DNA from: Physcia stellaris
Lineage: Eukaryota; Ascomycota; Lecanoromycetes; Caliciales; Physciaceae
DNA length: 64,000 nucleotides
Assembly (NCBI GenBank): GCA_018902385.1
Contig: JABSSW010000061.1
Location: forward strand, 62,001 to 126,000
Direction of reading: 5' to 3'
A model generated the notes under the pieces. The model saw only the letters and a list, made by a program, of their open reading frames with translations. It made no database searches and had not been told where the DNA came from. Position 1 is the stretch's first letter; each line of letters starts with the position of its first letter. Position numbers and translations under genes: made by a program. Shown in pieces: positions 12,176-24,177 of the stretch.

Positions 12176-13151
12176 TCATGCAGTCGGAAACGCAAGCGGT
12201 CTATGAAGTCTGGAGGCAATCTCGATGTAGTCCTTTTCTTGTTCGTACGTGATTATACCGTGTCGAATAAAGAAATCAAGGACGATGCATCCGTTTGCTG
12301 GTGTGAATTCGCCTGCCGCTAAGGCGGCCTTCAACCTCTCAACGTTCATGAACATAATCTCCTCTGCTTCGTTGTTTCCAGGCCGAGGAATGACGTCCGA
12401 CGGAAGCTCCATCTCGTAGGTGAATTGTACTTCTGGAGTAAAGAGCCCAAGCTCACCTCCACCTCGCTCATCAGTGCGGCACATATAGTTGACCGTGCCA
12501 CAAGCCTTGGCTCTTGAACGGATAAGTTCCTCGGTGAAAGAAGCCTCTTCTTCAGACTCTCGTATTAGGCATTCGAGTGGAGTCTCACCCGTAGGTAGGC
12601 CGCCTCCCACGGTGCTGTCAAGCATATTTGGGTAAGTCCTTTTCGTTTTCGCTCTACGAGCGATCCAGATGCCAAATTCATCACTCCTGTCCGAGGCACC
12701 TTGGTAAGCTAGCAATTGGACACCATATGTGACGATACCGAAGAGCGGAGCTGCAGTTCGTTCAATGCTTACTACGAGCTGCTTCTCGGAATCATATACG
12801 GAATACACTTCGCCAGACCAGCCCTTCAAGATTTTGAAGGCGCCGCTGTCACGAGCTTGGACCATACTATCATGTATCCTTTGTGTTCTCTGGTGAACAT
12901 TGACACCCTGAAGCCGCACACTTCTTTGTACATGGTCAATTTTCCAGAAATCTGGCCAGGAGAAAGCATGGACCGTTGCTGGGAGCATGTAGCCAAACTG
13001 GCAGTCATAACCCTCGATCTGAAATTCATAGAGGAATGTAGTGTCTTCATTCGGAGAGAATCTTCATCAGTCAGATTACGTCTCGAATTTCAGAAGGCAG
13101 GACTTACTGATCACACTCGTTCACCAGCTGTAAGTTGCTTTTGCCTGTCAT
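12176..13151 (-). CDS. Nudix hydrolase, thiamine pyrophosphokinase-related (DUF4743-type N-terminus)
   Basis: A 44-nt first exon (13151-13108) carrying MTGKSNLQLVNECDQ joins across a GTAAGT intron to 13061-12176, giving 309 residues. The N-terminal half (YMLPATVHAFSWPDFWKID) matches the domain found in front of fungal Nudix proteins of the yeast YJR142W type. The Nudix box lies at about residues 168-188: G-x5-E-x7-R-E-x-x-E-E, seen as GGLPTGE...RESEEEA, with all metal-binding glutamates present. Nudix enzymes cleave nucleoside diphosphates linked to another moiety; yeast homologues act on oxidised or damaged thiamine diphosphates. Substrate here is inferred from the family only. The length is normal. 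Confidence 0.9.
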
Positions 13152-14109
13152 GACCGGTTATGATCTGGGTGAATCGCAAGACGTTGGGAATTCGATGAGG
13201 CAATATGCAGATGTACTGTGAATGTCATTCAGATTTCTCCGCAAAAGCGATTCGGTGTTTGAGACAACATTGAAGCTGAAACACGTTCACACGTTCCTGG
13301 AGAATAAGGTATGGACATGGCGGAGCGCTTACCTTATCACAAGTGGGGGATCTGCAGATATTAGGGCTTATTAGGTCTAGCGTCAGCGCCAGCTCAAACT
13401 TACTTAGCGCCCGCTGTGGGCTTCCATTCAGCCGCAACCCCACTTCAGACTCTCAGAGCTTGATGAATACATGTACAGACGAAGTTTCAGCAAGATGTTG
13501 ATCGCTCTCATTTGATGATCAAAACGCCAACCCTCAAACGATTTCAGGCTTTCAAATGCCACTCTCGATTGTTCAACGTCCGTGAAACGTCCAGAATATC
13601 ATGAGCGGTCTTTGTACGGAGATCCTTACATGCGCATTCCGGCTCAGAGATGATGGATTCAGCAATGAATCGACCATTCAAGGCCGAAGTAGGAACGGGC
13701 TTTTTCCGGAGGAGGCGCTTGCAAGAATTTTGACCTGAGCCAGGCGCCTGAGGTTTGGCCCCCATCCCCAAATATGGCCACACTGATACCAGCCCCTGCA
13801 CCTCAGGCGACTTGAAACTGCGAGACTTAGCCGATGATGTCTGCAGCCTCCTTCCGAAGCTTGTCGTCTTTTGAAGTGATCAAAGCACACCAGCTGAGAC
13901 GAGATTTGCTTAATTGCAATCCATTTGCGATCTCTCATTCTGCGATTCTGCGAATACCCCACGCAATACAATCAATTGCGTGTTTCTCCTACCTTCTTCA
14001 GCATATCGTTCAGTACGACTTCCATATCTTGCACAGGTTTCCTTTGAGCAGGTGCACAAAGCATCACGGCTTTCCAATAAACTCAACGTATTCTAAACGA
14101 GTCAAAGCC
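13152..14109. other. Intergenic region
   Basis: Only short open frames with no family-like content. The right end is the leader of the ankyrin gene. Confidence 0.45.
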
Positions 14110-14957
14110 ATGGCTGATCCGCTTTCAATAGCAGCAAGCATTGTGTCTATGATTGGGGCTGTTCATGTCACTATCCAAGGCTTGGAAAGACTGATTTCCC
14201 TTAAAGATGCCCCAGTACTGATCAAGCAGTTGTCGAGTGAAGTACGTAGGAGAACAAATTCACTGTTTGCCTTTCAGCGCTGACAGAGTCCATCTTCTCA
14301 GATTTCCGAGATTAGTCTTTTGATACGTATTGTTCTGAGCCAAGCCCTGACTTTCTCTCAGCGATCGTTGACGCACCAGACTCGAAGGGCCGAACATCAT
14401 TGAATTTTGCGACGCGCATGGATTTTCCAGTCCACGCAAAGCTCCTTATATCTTACGGTGCTAATTTAGAAGCCATCGACTCCGTCTTGGACAGAACAAT
14501 GTTGCTTTCTGCAGTCTACTGGAGAAGCCACAATGTCCTTCCGATACTCCTTGCAAATGGCGCTCGGACGGACGTCCTCGACGCACGAAAAGCATCGTTG
14601 CTCCATTACGCAGCCAACTTCGGCGATCTTGGTACCCTCGAAATCTTACGGGACTTCAACATTGGCGCTCTTGATGTCGACGCACTAGACGACGCAGGAC
14701 GGACTGCCAGAACTATCTTTGAGTCACGAACCGATCGTTGTATAGAAGAGGACGATGTAATCAGAGTACGCTCTGCGGAAGCTTTTAGGACGATACTGGA
14801 TCGCGCAAAGGGTGTTCATGCGGAGAGTTCACCCGTCTGTTCTTCGACTCGACCCCTGGATTCATCAGGAGGGGATGAAGCCTTAAATCCTAGCCAGAAC
14901 CACTCAAATGCTCCGCTCTCGCCCATGGTCACGGAGACTTGGAGCCTAGAACGGTGA
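14110..14957 (+). CDS. Shortened STAND-type N-terminal domain plus ankyrin repeats
   Basis: The ATG at 14110 starts MADPLSIAASIVSMIGAV, the signature opening of the fungal N-terminal domain found on STAND and ankyrin proteins. Exons 14110-14241, 14302-14326 (25 nt) and 14362-14957 join in frame to 250 residues, with GTACGT and GTATTG donors and CTCAG acceptors. The third exon begins with an ankyrin consensus (SKGRTSLNFAT) and contains about three repeats (LLISYGANLEAID; ILLANGARTDVLD; LLHYAANFGD). A disordered tail follows. Family members usually have several hundred residues between the N-terminal domain and the ankyrins; here about 10 remain, so a large internal deletion is likely. It may be a pseudogene or a minimal functional form. 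Exon 2 is the weakest part of the model. Confidence 0.55.
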
Positions 14958-15398
14958 TCACACACCGCCAGATCGGCTTTCTGGCTTAGGATGGAAGATA
15001 CTCGAAATCAGTCGTGATTTAATCTTGGACAATGTACCATGATGAGCTTCTATTCTGTAAGTAGACTCACGGTTCTGTGACTGATTCTCTCCAAACACAT
15101 TAATCTCTCCTACATTCTTTGTGAGGCTTTTCTAGCATACTCACGTACAGCAGGTGACGGGTAAAATCTGCTATCACATTTAGTACTGCCTTACGCAACA
15201 ACAATCTCATTACATTGCTATCAGGATAAATGGACTCAAAGTTACCCAATCAAATTACAGCCTACCAGACATCCTCCTGCTCTCTGTCAAATAAGCCGTT
15301 GGAGCTTTCTCGCCAGACATTTTTTAAAAGGCTCCTTCCAATCTGCCAGATCCACCTTCATCACGAATATATCTGGCCACTATGAATAGCCGACTCCA
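14958..15398. other. Intergenic region
   Basis: Nothing recognisable; probably 3' flanks of the two converging genes on either side. Confidence 0.45.
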
Positions 15399-15881
15399 TC
15401 ACACACCCCTAGGCACCCACCGCCACACTCCCTCAAGTCCAGCCCATTCCCTGAACCTCTTCATCCAATCATCCACCCTCCTAACCCACCTCCACCCGAA
15501 CCGCTCCGCAACCCAACACACAAGTCGCCACGATTCTCTCCATCCCTGGATACCCCAATAGAGATCTTGCACATAGTTCACCATATCCACCAACCCTGCA
15601 ATCAAGTACCTAAATTTGAAAACCTCAAGTTCCAAGTCTTGGACCGACAGTCCAGGTTTGTAATGACCCACATAGAAATATACGGGAAAGGCGATGAGAG
15701 CAGTGTGCGCGGGTGTGCGGCCTAAGACCGCGAGGAAGGTGTAATAGGCCCCTTCTATGAGACGCAGGATGCGCGTGGTGAGCGAGGGTCGGGCATCTGC
15801 TGGCTGGACCTGGGGCTGGGGTTGTGGAGCGTGGACACGTTGCTGCGCTGCGTGCCTTAGTTGGGGATTTGGGTGTTCCAT
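15399..15881 (-). CDS. Hypothetical 160-residue protein with one hydrophobic segment
   Basis: A single-exon frame from ATG 15881 to a stop at 15399. The first 33 residues are Q/P/A-rich (APQPQPQVQPADARP). A hydrophobic stretch follows (LAVLGRTPAHTALIAFPVYF), then a Trp/Arg-rich helical tail. It reads like a small membrane-associated protein. No family is recognised and no neighbour suggests a role. Confidence 0.5.
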   Translation of the reverse strand: MEHPNPQLRHAAQQRVHAPQPQPQVQPADARPSLTTRILRLIEGAYYTFLAVLGRTPAHTALIAFPVYFYVGHYKPGLSVQDLELEVFKFRYLIAGLVDMVNYVQDLYWGIQGWRESWRLVCWVAERFGWRWVRRVDDWMKRFREWAGLEGVWRWVPRGV

Positions 15882-16584
15882 TCTGTTTGCGTATTTTTTG
15901 GCTAGGGATGAGGTTTCAGCTAGACGCTTCCTGTGATTTCAGCTGTTGGAATGTTTCTGATTTTGTTGTTCGTGGTGGGACGTTCCTTTGTAGTTGTATT
16001 CTGGGGGGTTTGTGATGAGTGTCGGGGTGATATGCGTGGTTCGGGTGGCGGGCTTGATGTGAAACCATATCTGGCTTTGTGCTTTGTTTGGAAGAGTGAT
16101 GAGAAGGGGAATAATGTCACTTTTGTGCTAATGGACTTACAGGTGCTTGTTAGATTTCGGCGTGGTTGCTGTCGATGGCGACCACGTACATGCGCAGTAA
16201 GTTCTTGAGTGGATACGGCATCTATTGTGGCATTCCATGCTCTCCAAGTACATCAAAACAAAGCTCATATCATGATCAATATAAGAAGGACATCTTGAAA
16301 TGGATATATGCATAAATTCAAATGAGATATTTTGATTCTGTTGCAGCGTACGGTCTTGGGTCGAGAGTCCAGCGACTGATCATGTCTGGCTCTGTGGCAA
16401 CTCTTTTGGCAGGAATACACAGGAGATGTCATCATCCCGGAAGCATGCAGTAGTTAACGATCGACTATCTTGGTACAGAAGACCTTGTGTAGTAGCAAAC
16501 CCCATCGAACGTCGTAAAAGCGCTCTTAATTCGAATGCGAGCAGGAGAAACTAGACTTAGCAACGGTTATAACCCAAATACAGT
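15882..16584. other. Intergenic region
   Basis: GT-rich near 15.9-16.1 kb on the plus strand. No gene, RNA or repeat seen. Confidence 0.45.
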
Positions 16585-18077
16585 TCACAAATCAATAGTA
16601 ACGCCACCACGCAGAGACTTCACCCCTAGCTGGTACCGTTCCGTGCTAAGACTGCATGACCCAAGCTATCAGTATATCTTGCAACATTTAGCGGACGTGT
16701 ATGAGCAAGTACCTCCATTGCAGATTCGCTGTGCAGCTGCACCGACATCCACGAACAAAGTTCTGGATGTTAAGATGCATTGCCGAGCCAGTGTCATAGA
16801 GGTCTAGAAGTTGCTGTGCGGCATTGTTGAACCTAGTTATCGACAGTCGAAGACGGTTCATTGCCTCTGTCATGGCTTTTTCCAGATCTCCATACTGATG
16901 AAATAGTAGTGGCAACAGGGTAACAACCTGGCCCTGATGCTATGATAGAATTTAGTAGAGCTGATCTAGAAAAGGAAAAGTGGGGGAAGTCTTACCAGCT
17001 CTTTCTTGACTGATAGGATGTCATTGCTACTGCGTGGTTTTTTAGCACTGAGCGCTAGATGTCCATACTGTAAACGAACGTTGCGATTATTTCATCAGTC
17101 TCGTCCCACAAGATTCTGATATTCCTCTCCTCGAAATTCCCTGACGGAAGTTTCATATTCAGGTTGAACCTGAATTTAATGAGCAATGTCGTGAAAGCGA
17201 GACCAAGAATTGTTTACTCTATGATTGCAGTGCCTAGGTGCACGGCGCTGGTTCCCATCCTAAATTGATGATACTTCTCAATAGTAGGCAGGTTTTCTGC
17301 TTCGACCCATTCTTGTTCCAGTACCGTCATGTCGATATAGAATAACATTTCCCGCTTGAATGTTTCTATCTGCTCTGGGAGAATGTCTTAGTATAACTTT
17401 TCATTCTTGTATTCAGTGTGCATATCTCACCGGTGTCATAAGACGCTCTGAGAGCTTCACTTATCGGCTTGAAAGAAGTGATCAAGCTGCTGTGCTCTTG
17501 CTGTTCCAATGTTGGAACTGTAGTTCCATCCAGACACGCTTTAACGTAGGCAACTGTGTCATCACGAAACCTTCGCGCAGCCTCAGGGTCGGCTACGAGA
17601 GATGAGAATTCGGCTGAATCGGTCTCTTACAGACTGTGTCAGCGCAGTACATAAACCGGCAGTAACTTATCGTACCGTCATCCCAGGCAAACAGCTAATC
17701 GGAGTTAGCTGAACGGTTCCCGGTCACATGAAGAATGTCATACCCAAGAGAACACTAGCGCAATAGTTTTCAGGTTTTTGTACTGCGCAAAAGGCAACCA
17801 CATAGCACAAAGACGACCGGCATCCGCTGCTATCATCTTACGAAGTCGATCGCCTTGAAATAGGCTGCATATACTGTCATTAACGTTTCCTTTCTGAGAG
17901 CAAGGACGCTACAAACCGCTCATTGGTTTCATTCACAGCATTTCGAAGTCGCTCGACCTCAGGGTGAATGCACTGTGGCCAGTCGCGGAAAAGGTCTTGC
18001 AAATCAGGAATCTCGAGCTTCCGACCCCGGAGGCTCTTCAATAATTGCTCTTTAGGGCTTTGGGTGTTCTCCTCCAT
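16585..18077 (-). CDS. Terpene synthase (fungal class I sesquiterpene cyclase type)
   Basis: Nine short exons join in frame to 356 residues: 18077-17917, 17864-17744, 17694-17676, 17625-17431, 17374-17218, 17169-17080, 17029-16996, 16939-16713, 16651-16585. Every intron is 44-61 bp with GT/AG ends. The third exon is only 19 nt yet encodes most of the metal-binding motif. Class I terpene synthases ionise a prenyl diphosphate (usually farnesyl diphosphate) with three Mg ions and cyclise it. All hallmarks are present: LFAWDDETD (DDxxD, residues 99-103), NDILSVKKE (NSE/DTE motif, 250-258), and a C-terminal RY pair (340-341) in STERYQLG. The opening KLEIPDLQDLFRDWP and the TSAVHLG helix are typical of this family. 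No P450, transporter or regulator is adjacent, so no cluster is evident. The product cannot be predicted. Confidence 0.9.
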
Positions 18078-18735
18078 CTTTTGAGAGTATGCTCATCAAT
18101 GCTTCTCTCAAGAAGAAAGTGACTTTTGACGAAGTTCCACGGTTGTTGTGGGAGAAAAACCAGAGGGAGCTGGCTGTCATCGTTGGCAGATATATACGCC
18201 TCTATCCCCACACATCCCCTTTGGCCTTTAGATTTGGGAACACGATTCTCCATCAATCAAGCATCACGCCACAATGTCCCACTGTGCATCGCAAGAAGAG
18301 TTTGCGCGAACAATATTGTTCCATCTGCTGGACAGGGGTGCTTGTGCCAGGGAGGCGCATCCATTTCGAGCATGTGCTCGAGCATTGTGCATCCTATCTT
18401 GCAGAACGCTTGCTTGCTGCTTTTTCCCTCTTCAAGCATCCCTTCTTTGCTCATTCGCTTCCAAGGGATCGTTCCAAGTTCATATCAACTCTATAGCCCG
18501 TTCGCACTGACAGGTAAATCAAATCGACGTCGTTGCTACTTAGGAGCACCTTTTCATGGGTGTCTTCTTGATAATCAGGTGACTCGACACACATTTCTCT
18601 AGGCTTTTAGAGGCATTAAGTCAGATCACATACAGCCACTTGGGTGGTTGGGTGACACCCTGTCAGAATGCGGTTTGGTGCGGGTAACTCATTGGCTATC
18701 CGCTCCATGCCTCGGAGCGGGAGACGACCGACAGT
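18078..18735. other. Upstream flank of the terpene synthase gene
   Basis: Short frames are open on both strands, one containing a CSICWTG...HFEHVLEHC arrangement reminiscent of a zinc finger, but the context is not convincing. No gene is called. Confidence 0.4.
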
Positions 18736-18743
18736 GTGGTTAC

Positions 18744-18823
18744 CTTAATGCTGACAATGCTGACAATCAGACGACGCTAACATTGCTGATAATGCTGACA
18801 AGTGGGATTAATGCTGACAACGC
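18744..18823 (+). repeat. Degenerate micro-repeat of AATGCTGACAA
   Basis: The word AATGCTGACAA and close variants (GCTGATAATGCTGACAA, ATTAATGCTGACAA) recur about five times in 80 bp. The array is irregular and short. Function unknown. Confidence 0.6.
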
Positions 18824-18935
18824 TCACGAAGTGACTTACTCATCAAAATCGTCGTCTTCACCTTCACTCTGTACCGGATGCAAGTTTCAAACGGGCCAAT
18901 AGGCATAGTCACGACGCATTTTTCCTCGTCTCATA

Positions 18936-19087
18936 AGTACAAAATTGTTCTGCTGCAAGGGTCAATTCTTCCCCCCACGCTGAAACTTTCCTGAATGGGC
19001 TTAGTCAGCAACGCTGTTTTTTTTTCTCCCTCCAACGAGTACAAAATTGTTCTGTTGCAAGGGTCAAATATTCTTCCCCACCGCTGA
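18936..19087. repeat. Imperfect direct repeat, two copies of about 48 bp
   Basis: Copy 1 (about 18936-18983) and copy 2 (about 19038-19087) share AGTACAAAATTGTTCTG, then one C/T change, then GCAAGGGTCAA and TTCTTCCCC...CGCTGA. Start-to-start spacing is 102 bp. The repeats lie in a gene-free stretch, so they may be a transposon remnant or a local duplication. Confidence 0.7.
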
Positions 19088-19344
19088 GTCCCTTATCTCT
19101 ACGCGAAATATTAAGATTCTCCCTGCGGAAGTTTTGCTTGCGATAAGGCTGTGCAACAACCGCGTTGTGAATTCTTAAAGCCCGACCGACTCTCCTGCCC
19201 GACGATCTTCCTGTCGGGAGGAAATCGTCATTCGTATTCATGAACACGTGTGTCGTCCGACAGTTCTCAGTCATAATGTACTTCTTGATTGCTAAGCCGT
19301 AGCTAAATGACTACGTTGACCTATGGACACGGCTGTTATATTAC

Positions 19345-20576
19345 TTAATCCTCGGTTAGCCGATCCAGCAGCGAGATGGACAAAATCATGACCAAAAGTC
19401 CAATGGCTGGAATTACAAAAAATGCCAAACCTAGCCAGCCCAAGGCCATGGCGGTTGCCCCGACATGGGTCTTCACTGCGCCGTATGCCGTATCCTGAGC
19501 CGTGGTTGCCGCTGCCACGGATGCGGTGTGCTGCCACATCATGGACACAAGCGCCAACAGGCTTGCCAGCGTTGACGCCGCTAGAGCAATTTGACTGACT
19601 GGTCTTGATGGGAAGGGCTTCACGTCGCGTTCGCTACCTCTCTCATCTGTCTCTTCATGCCAGCCTGGAAATGTCGCCAATAGGCCAAGTGTGACAAATG
19701 CGAGCACCACTGCTGCGATGCTAGCGAGGATAGATGAATTAGCTTCTCTGTGAAAACCGACCATGAAGAAACACTGATATAAAACGAGGTGGAAGGTGCT
19801 GAAAGAAGACCAAAAAAAAAGTAGTAATACATGAGCCCACTGAAAACAATCCCATTCTTGTACCGTGTAGCCACCCAGATAAGATTTAATGGGTCTTGCT
19901 GGGGTTGGAACTGCCTTGCAATTCTGGCAGTATCGCTACCGCATAACCACAAAGCCTGATCATTGCCTCCTTTGACACAGATTCCAAAATAACCAGCGCG
20001 CACTTCAAGCAGGGTATTGTTGGTGAGCGCACTGAAAGTTGATGTCAGAGTTGGGTTCACCAAGGAGGAGTTGTCAGAGGTTGAAGCTGGCGTCTTTTGG
20101 TAGGATAGGGAGATGAGGTATATATTTATGATCGATGTTGCATTGGATGAGCATCCTGAGAGGACGAGGCCTGACAGCATGAGAACGTCACCCTGTCTAA
20201 GGATTCCGATGAGGTACGACTTACTGTAGAAAATGATTGCGAGGCCTAGTAGAACCATCAGGATATGATGGAACCCTATGAAAGGCACTGTAACAACACA
20301 TCCATCAACCCAGCTCTACACTCTAGAACATACGGGCCACAAGCAGTGTGCGCATTGGATTGCCGTCGCCGCATACCAATCTAACTCAAGAGACAAGACG
20401 CAAAGGACACCCACGACCACTGAAGACGATGCTCTGACACAAGATAACATTGAGACATCAAAGGGCACGACTCCAGGAAGTATCGCGCGCCAACATGAAG
20501 TAGGAAATTTGCTCGGGTCTTTGCATGTTGTGCACAGGTACTCACCTAGTCGGCGTATCCTAGTGGCAAACAGCAT
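19345..20576 (-). CDS. Fig1-like four-pass membrane protein
   Basis: Fig1 proteins sit in the plasma membrane and support calcium influx and cell fusion during fungal mating. Exons 20576-20546, 20287-20225, 20170-19831 and 19798-19345 join in frame to 295 residues. The first exon encodes only MLFATRIRRL. The third exon holds the family core: SGCSSNATSIINIYL, then AGYFGICVKGG and LWLCGSD, then DPLNLIWVATRYKNG. Three hydrophobic helices follow at the C-terminus, and the loop FPGWHEETD is typical. The 54-nt second intron (GTAAGT...TCAG) is a multiple of three and leaves the frame open, so it is easily missed. The last intron is only 32 nt, which is suspiciously short; that junction may be modelled wrongly. 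Family assignment is good, mating role is inferred. Confidence 0.78.
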
Positions 20577-21182
20577 ATTGGGCAATTGTTTGCTACGGAG
20601 TCAGTAAGAGCGAGAGCGACAACTTCTCTAGCTCTATATCAGATTTGGCAATGATGGTGAGAGAAACACGCTTCTAGGTCGATTCTCAAAACGGATTCGT
20701 CCCATTCGCGTCGGGGACCCCCACCACTCATTTCTTTTTCTCAGCCTCACTAGGGTGTCACTAAGAGCACGGCCAACCATCGCGGTTTATCGAGAAGCCT
20801 GCAGATACACCCCTGCAATGTTACATAAGCCTGGAATTGCTGAAGAACATGACGGGCCAAAATGGAAAGGCTACTGTTTTGGTACTGCAATTTTCGTGAG
20901 GCAGATCATCCAACAGATCATCCATAGATGGAATCATATGCGCGATACCTCTTACTAATATACAGTCGTAGCACAAGGCGCGACAGCCATCCTAGTAGAC
21001 GTTCAATAGCGAAGCTTCCGCACTTTATCATTGTCCGCCACCGTGCCAGACGCGTAACGCCAGAAAGCCAACGTCAAGTTGAAACGGCTGTCCTAGGGAA
21101 TTTGGGGGGTGATAACGCCTGGTGATAGGACAGAGAAAGCTCGCCTGCCTCAACAGCAACCTGGGGTCGTCGCTCAAATCTA
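20577..21182. other. Intergenic region between divergent genes
   Basis: This lies between the starts of the Fig1-like gene (minus) and the CorA-like gene (plus) and so probably holds both promoters. No further element is recognised. Confidence 0.5.
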
Positions 21183-24177
21183 ATGGCTCAGCAAATCGGA
21201 GTAAACTCATTGCACTTTGATGGCATAGCTAATGAGGTACCATTACCGGATGATAACCCCTACGATGTTAATTATAATCCTGAGCTACGCGCAGATCGCT
21301 CCGGACATTCATCCTTGGAAGCTCTGAACCGCGCATCATCTATTCCAGCTCACCCTGTTCCTGTTAGCCCTACAGCACTAGAGACAGCATTACCTGATAC
21401 GGAGCTCGCCGATTCAGGCGATGATAGGATCGAGCGCCTCTCCGAAACATATAGTATTAGAACAGGATCTCCTAACTCCGGAAGTACCCCATCATATGCC
21501 GAAAAGATCGACCAGCTTGCGGAGGTTCTGCCGCATATCCATAATATCCGACATCGAAGTAGGCAAAGAAATGCTCAAATCGATGGTTATGAGTTCAATA
21601 GAGGCTCGGTCATGTCGAGCTGGCACGCCACCTTTCGCTCTGCACCCGATGGCTTCTTTACAAACACCGGGAAACCACTTTCCCAGGCGCTTCTGGAGCG
21701 ACCACGGAGTAATGTTGACTGTCGTTTGATCGTCGCCAATGACCTATCGTCAGATCTTATTGAGGTTCTTGGATCGGCCTTTGATATCAGCCCTGAGGTG
21801 TTTGAGGAACATCTGCTCAGTTCTGGCTGGAGAAACGGGTCGCAAGTCGATCGTGGGGCTGACACCTGGATTACTCGAGACATATCCAAGGATTACACAT
21901 CTATAAGATGGTACAGGCCAGTCCGAAGGCAACTTCTTAAACCCGCAACATACCAGGATCGCCTTGCTCTATTGGACCCCAGAACCCGGAACACAGGGTT
22001 TAAGTGGGACGAAAATGTAGTCGACGAATTCAGCAAGCCTCACAATGTTCGGCACTCATCGTGGCCTCTATCAAATATACTACGACCGCACTGGAACATC
22101 CATGCTGATGTTACCAATAACAAAGAAGTGCAGAAGACCGTCGCTTGGGAGGAGCATGCCACGGTATGGAGTCAAAAACGAGCGGCTTACGAAATTGGTG
22201 CGTCAGTCTAAAGGTGGCACTATCAACGCTAACACTTTTTACATCCTTGCAGTTTTAGTTCTTTTAGATCCTTTGCCTACTGTCACTGATGAAGCCAGTG
22301 GTGCAGCAGAAGCACTCCAAGCTTCAGGTCTATGGGAGCCACTGGAAGAATCTACGCCCTCCATAGAGACCAGCAACGTAGGAGAGGACAATTTGAATAC
22401 TCCAGCGGCGAGAAGAACCTCCAGGAATGCTTTCATCCGGAAACGGGTCCGCGTAGGACCACGCTCTGAAGCTCACCAAGATTTTCTCTCGGTCCCTTCT
22501 TACATATTCGGTCTCTTTGGTGGTGGTACGCGGAGGTCGCGACGCAACAACGAGCAACAGAATTCTGGAGACCCAGAGAATGCACAGAGAGATCTAAATC
22601 CTGTGACGGGACAAGACCAAATTACCTTTCAAAGAAGTTCATCGCCTCTAACAACGGCTTCTGCTCAAACCAGACAGACGGCAAGTAGTGGACATGACGA
22701 GGTGGTCGGTACCGCTGAAGCTGTTGGCGAACACATCTTTACCCTAGTCCCGCGCGAGCGATCCATCTTTCGTGGACTTCTACCTAGAGGACCTCCTGTC
22801 GACTACACTGCAATGATGACATCTAAAAATGTGCCAAACCTAAAGAAGTATCTAGAGACAGAGACTTCCACATCCAGCGATTTGAAATTATGGATAAGAC
22901 ATCAACGTCATCTTCAAGGCTTCTCTCCCGCCCATTCGGGACCCTTGGATTTTCTTTTCGCCATTGCGCAACGCGATACACTCAACGTCTTGCAAATGAT
23001 GGACATGGCGCTGACGCAAATCGGTCGAGATATTCTAGATGATAGCCTGATACAGCAGCGGTTGATGAATTGGCGCCTACTACTGGAGCGATTTGATGCA
23101 GAACTCCGAGCACTGGAGAAGTCTCTTCGCAAATTCGCAAGATCTATTGCCCCCTTAGCCAGTGTAAGACATGACAATGACGTTAAGTCTCTCGCCTCGT
23201 CTCCCTTCGTTATGAATCTCCTTCAAGAAGGTGTCCTCGAAATCGCCCAATTACGCCGGCGGACTGCGAGCTCGTACCAATCTTTAATGGCAAATATGTC
23301 AATTGTCGAAAGCAAACGAGGAATTGCAGAAGCCGAGGGTGTGAGCAAGCTGACAGAGCTGGCCTTCTTCTTTATACCACTTACCTTCTCTGCTAGTATC
23401 TTCAGCATGCAGGTAAAAGAGCTCACTGCAGCCGATATCTCGGTCTCTGCTTTCATCATTCTAGCAATTATTGTCACTTTTCTGTCCTATGGCCTTCGTC
23501 TTTTCATTCGCAGTGAGTCATTTACACGAAGTCGTCGTGGCTGGATACAAAACATGAGAGAGGATGCTCATCTATCGCCCGGCGCACCGATTCCGACAAA
23601 GACATTCCTACTTTGGCTCTGGCGCCGGTTAGGGTTTTTAACCATCATTGTTACCTTAGTTGTTGCCCTCGTCGTTTCGCCCATTGCGGTCTTATGGACG
23701 AGAAACATCAATCGAGGGTTCCAATCTGTGCTCACTGTCTTGTTGCTCCTTCTGACGCTCTTCGGTTCGTATGTCATGATTACAGCTCTGCTATACGTAG
23801 ACAAGAGAGGGCTACATTTTCAACGTCGCATATTCCAACACAGCATCCAAGTCAAGCATCGAGAGCACACAAAGTTCTCTGCGTCATCTTTTTCCTGGGT
23901 TCTGTCACCTTGGGTACTCAAGATTACTGCAGCATCAGCTATAGCCATTGGACCCCTCATTGCACTTTGGACGCAGGCTTTGACACCTGGGATCAAAGTT
24001 GGAGCTACCATTGCCATTGGATTGATATACCTCGGTTTCATTATATACCTGCTGTTGCAAGCAATACAAAAAGGTCATTTCAACCGGCAGCATGAATCAG
24101 ATGAGCAGACGGATGGGGACATGCCACCCATACCACCGTCTCCCCATTCCCCTCTACCTCCGGGCGCGGATCTATAG
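21183..24177 (+). CDS. CorA-like multi-pass membrane protein (fungal, Mg transporter superfamily)
   Basis: Exon 1 (21183-22197) and exon 2 (22253-24177) join across a GTGCGT...TTGCAG intron with an ACGCTAAC branch point, giving 979 residues. The N-terminal 300 residues include a soluble region (SSDLIEVLGSAFDISPEVFEEHLL) usual in fungal CorA-like proteins. A long disordered linker follows. The helix SYQSLMANMSIVESKRGIAE leads into the first membrane helix near residue 705 (LAFFFIPLTFSASIFSM). At the place where transporters carry GMN the sequence reads FSMQV, so the selectivity motif is not conserved. About six hydrophobic segments lie between 705 and 946, more than the two of bacterial CorA. 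This group is often annotated as CorA-like; transport activity is uncertain. Confidence 0.78.

Noticed and set aside
16535-16915. Plus-strand frame opposite the terpene synthase 3' exons
   Set aside because: It overlaps exons with intact NSE/DTE-to-RY coding sequence on the other strand.
18089-18602. Possible zinc-finger fragment (CSICWTG...HFEHVLEHC)
   Set aside because: Three frames are open at once here and none extends into convincing flanking sequence.
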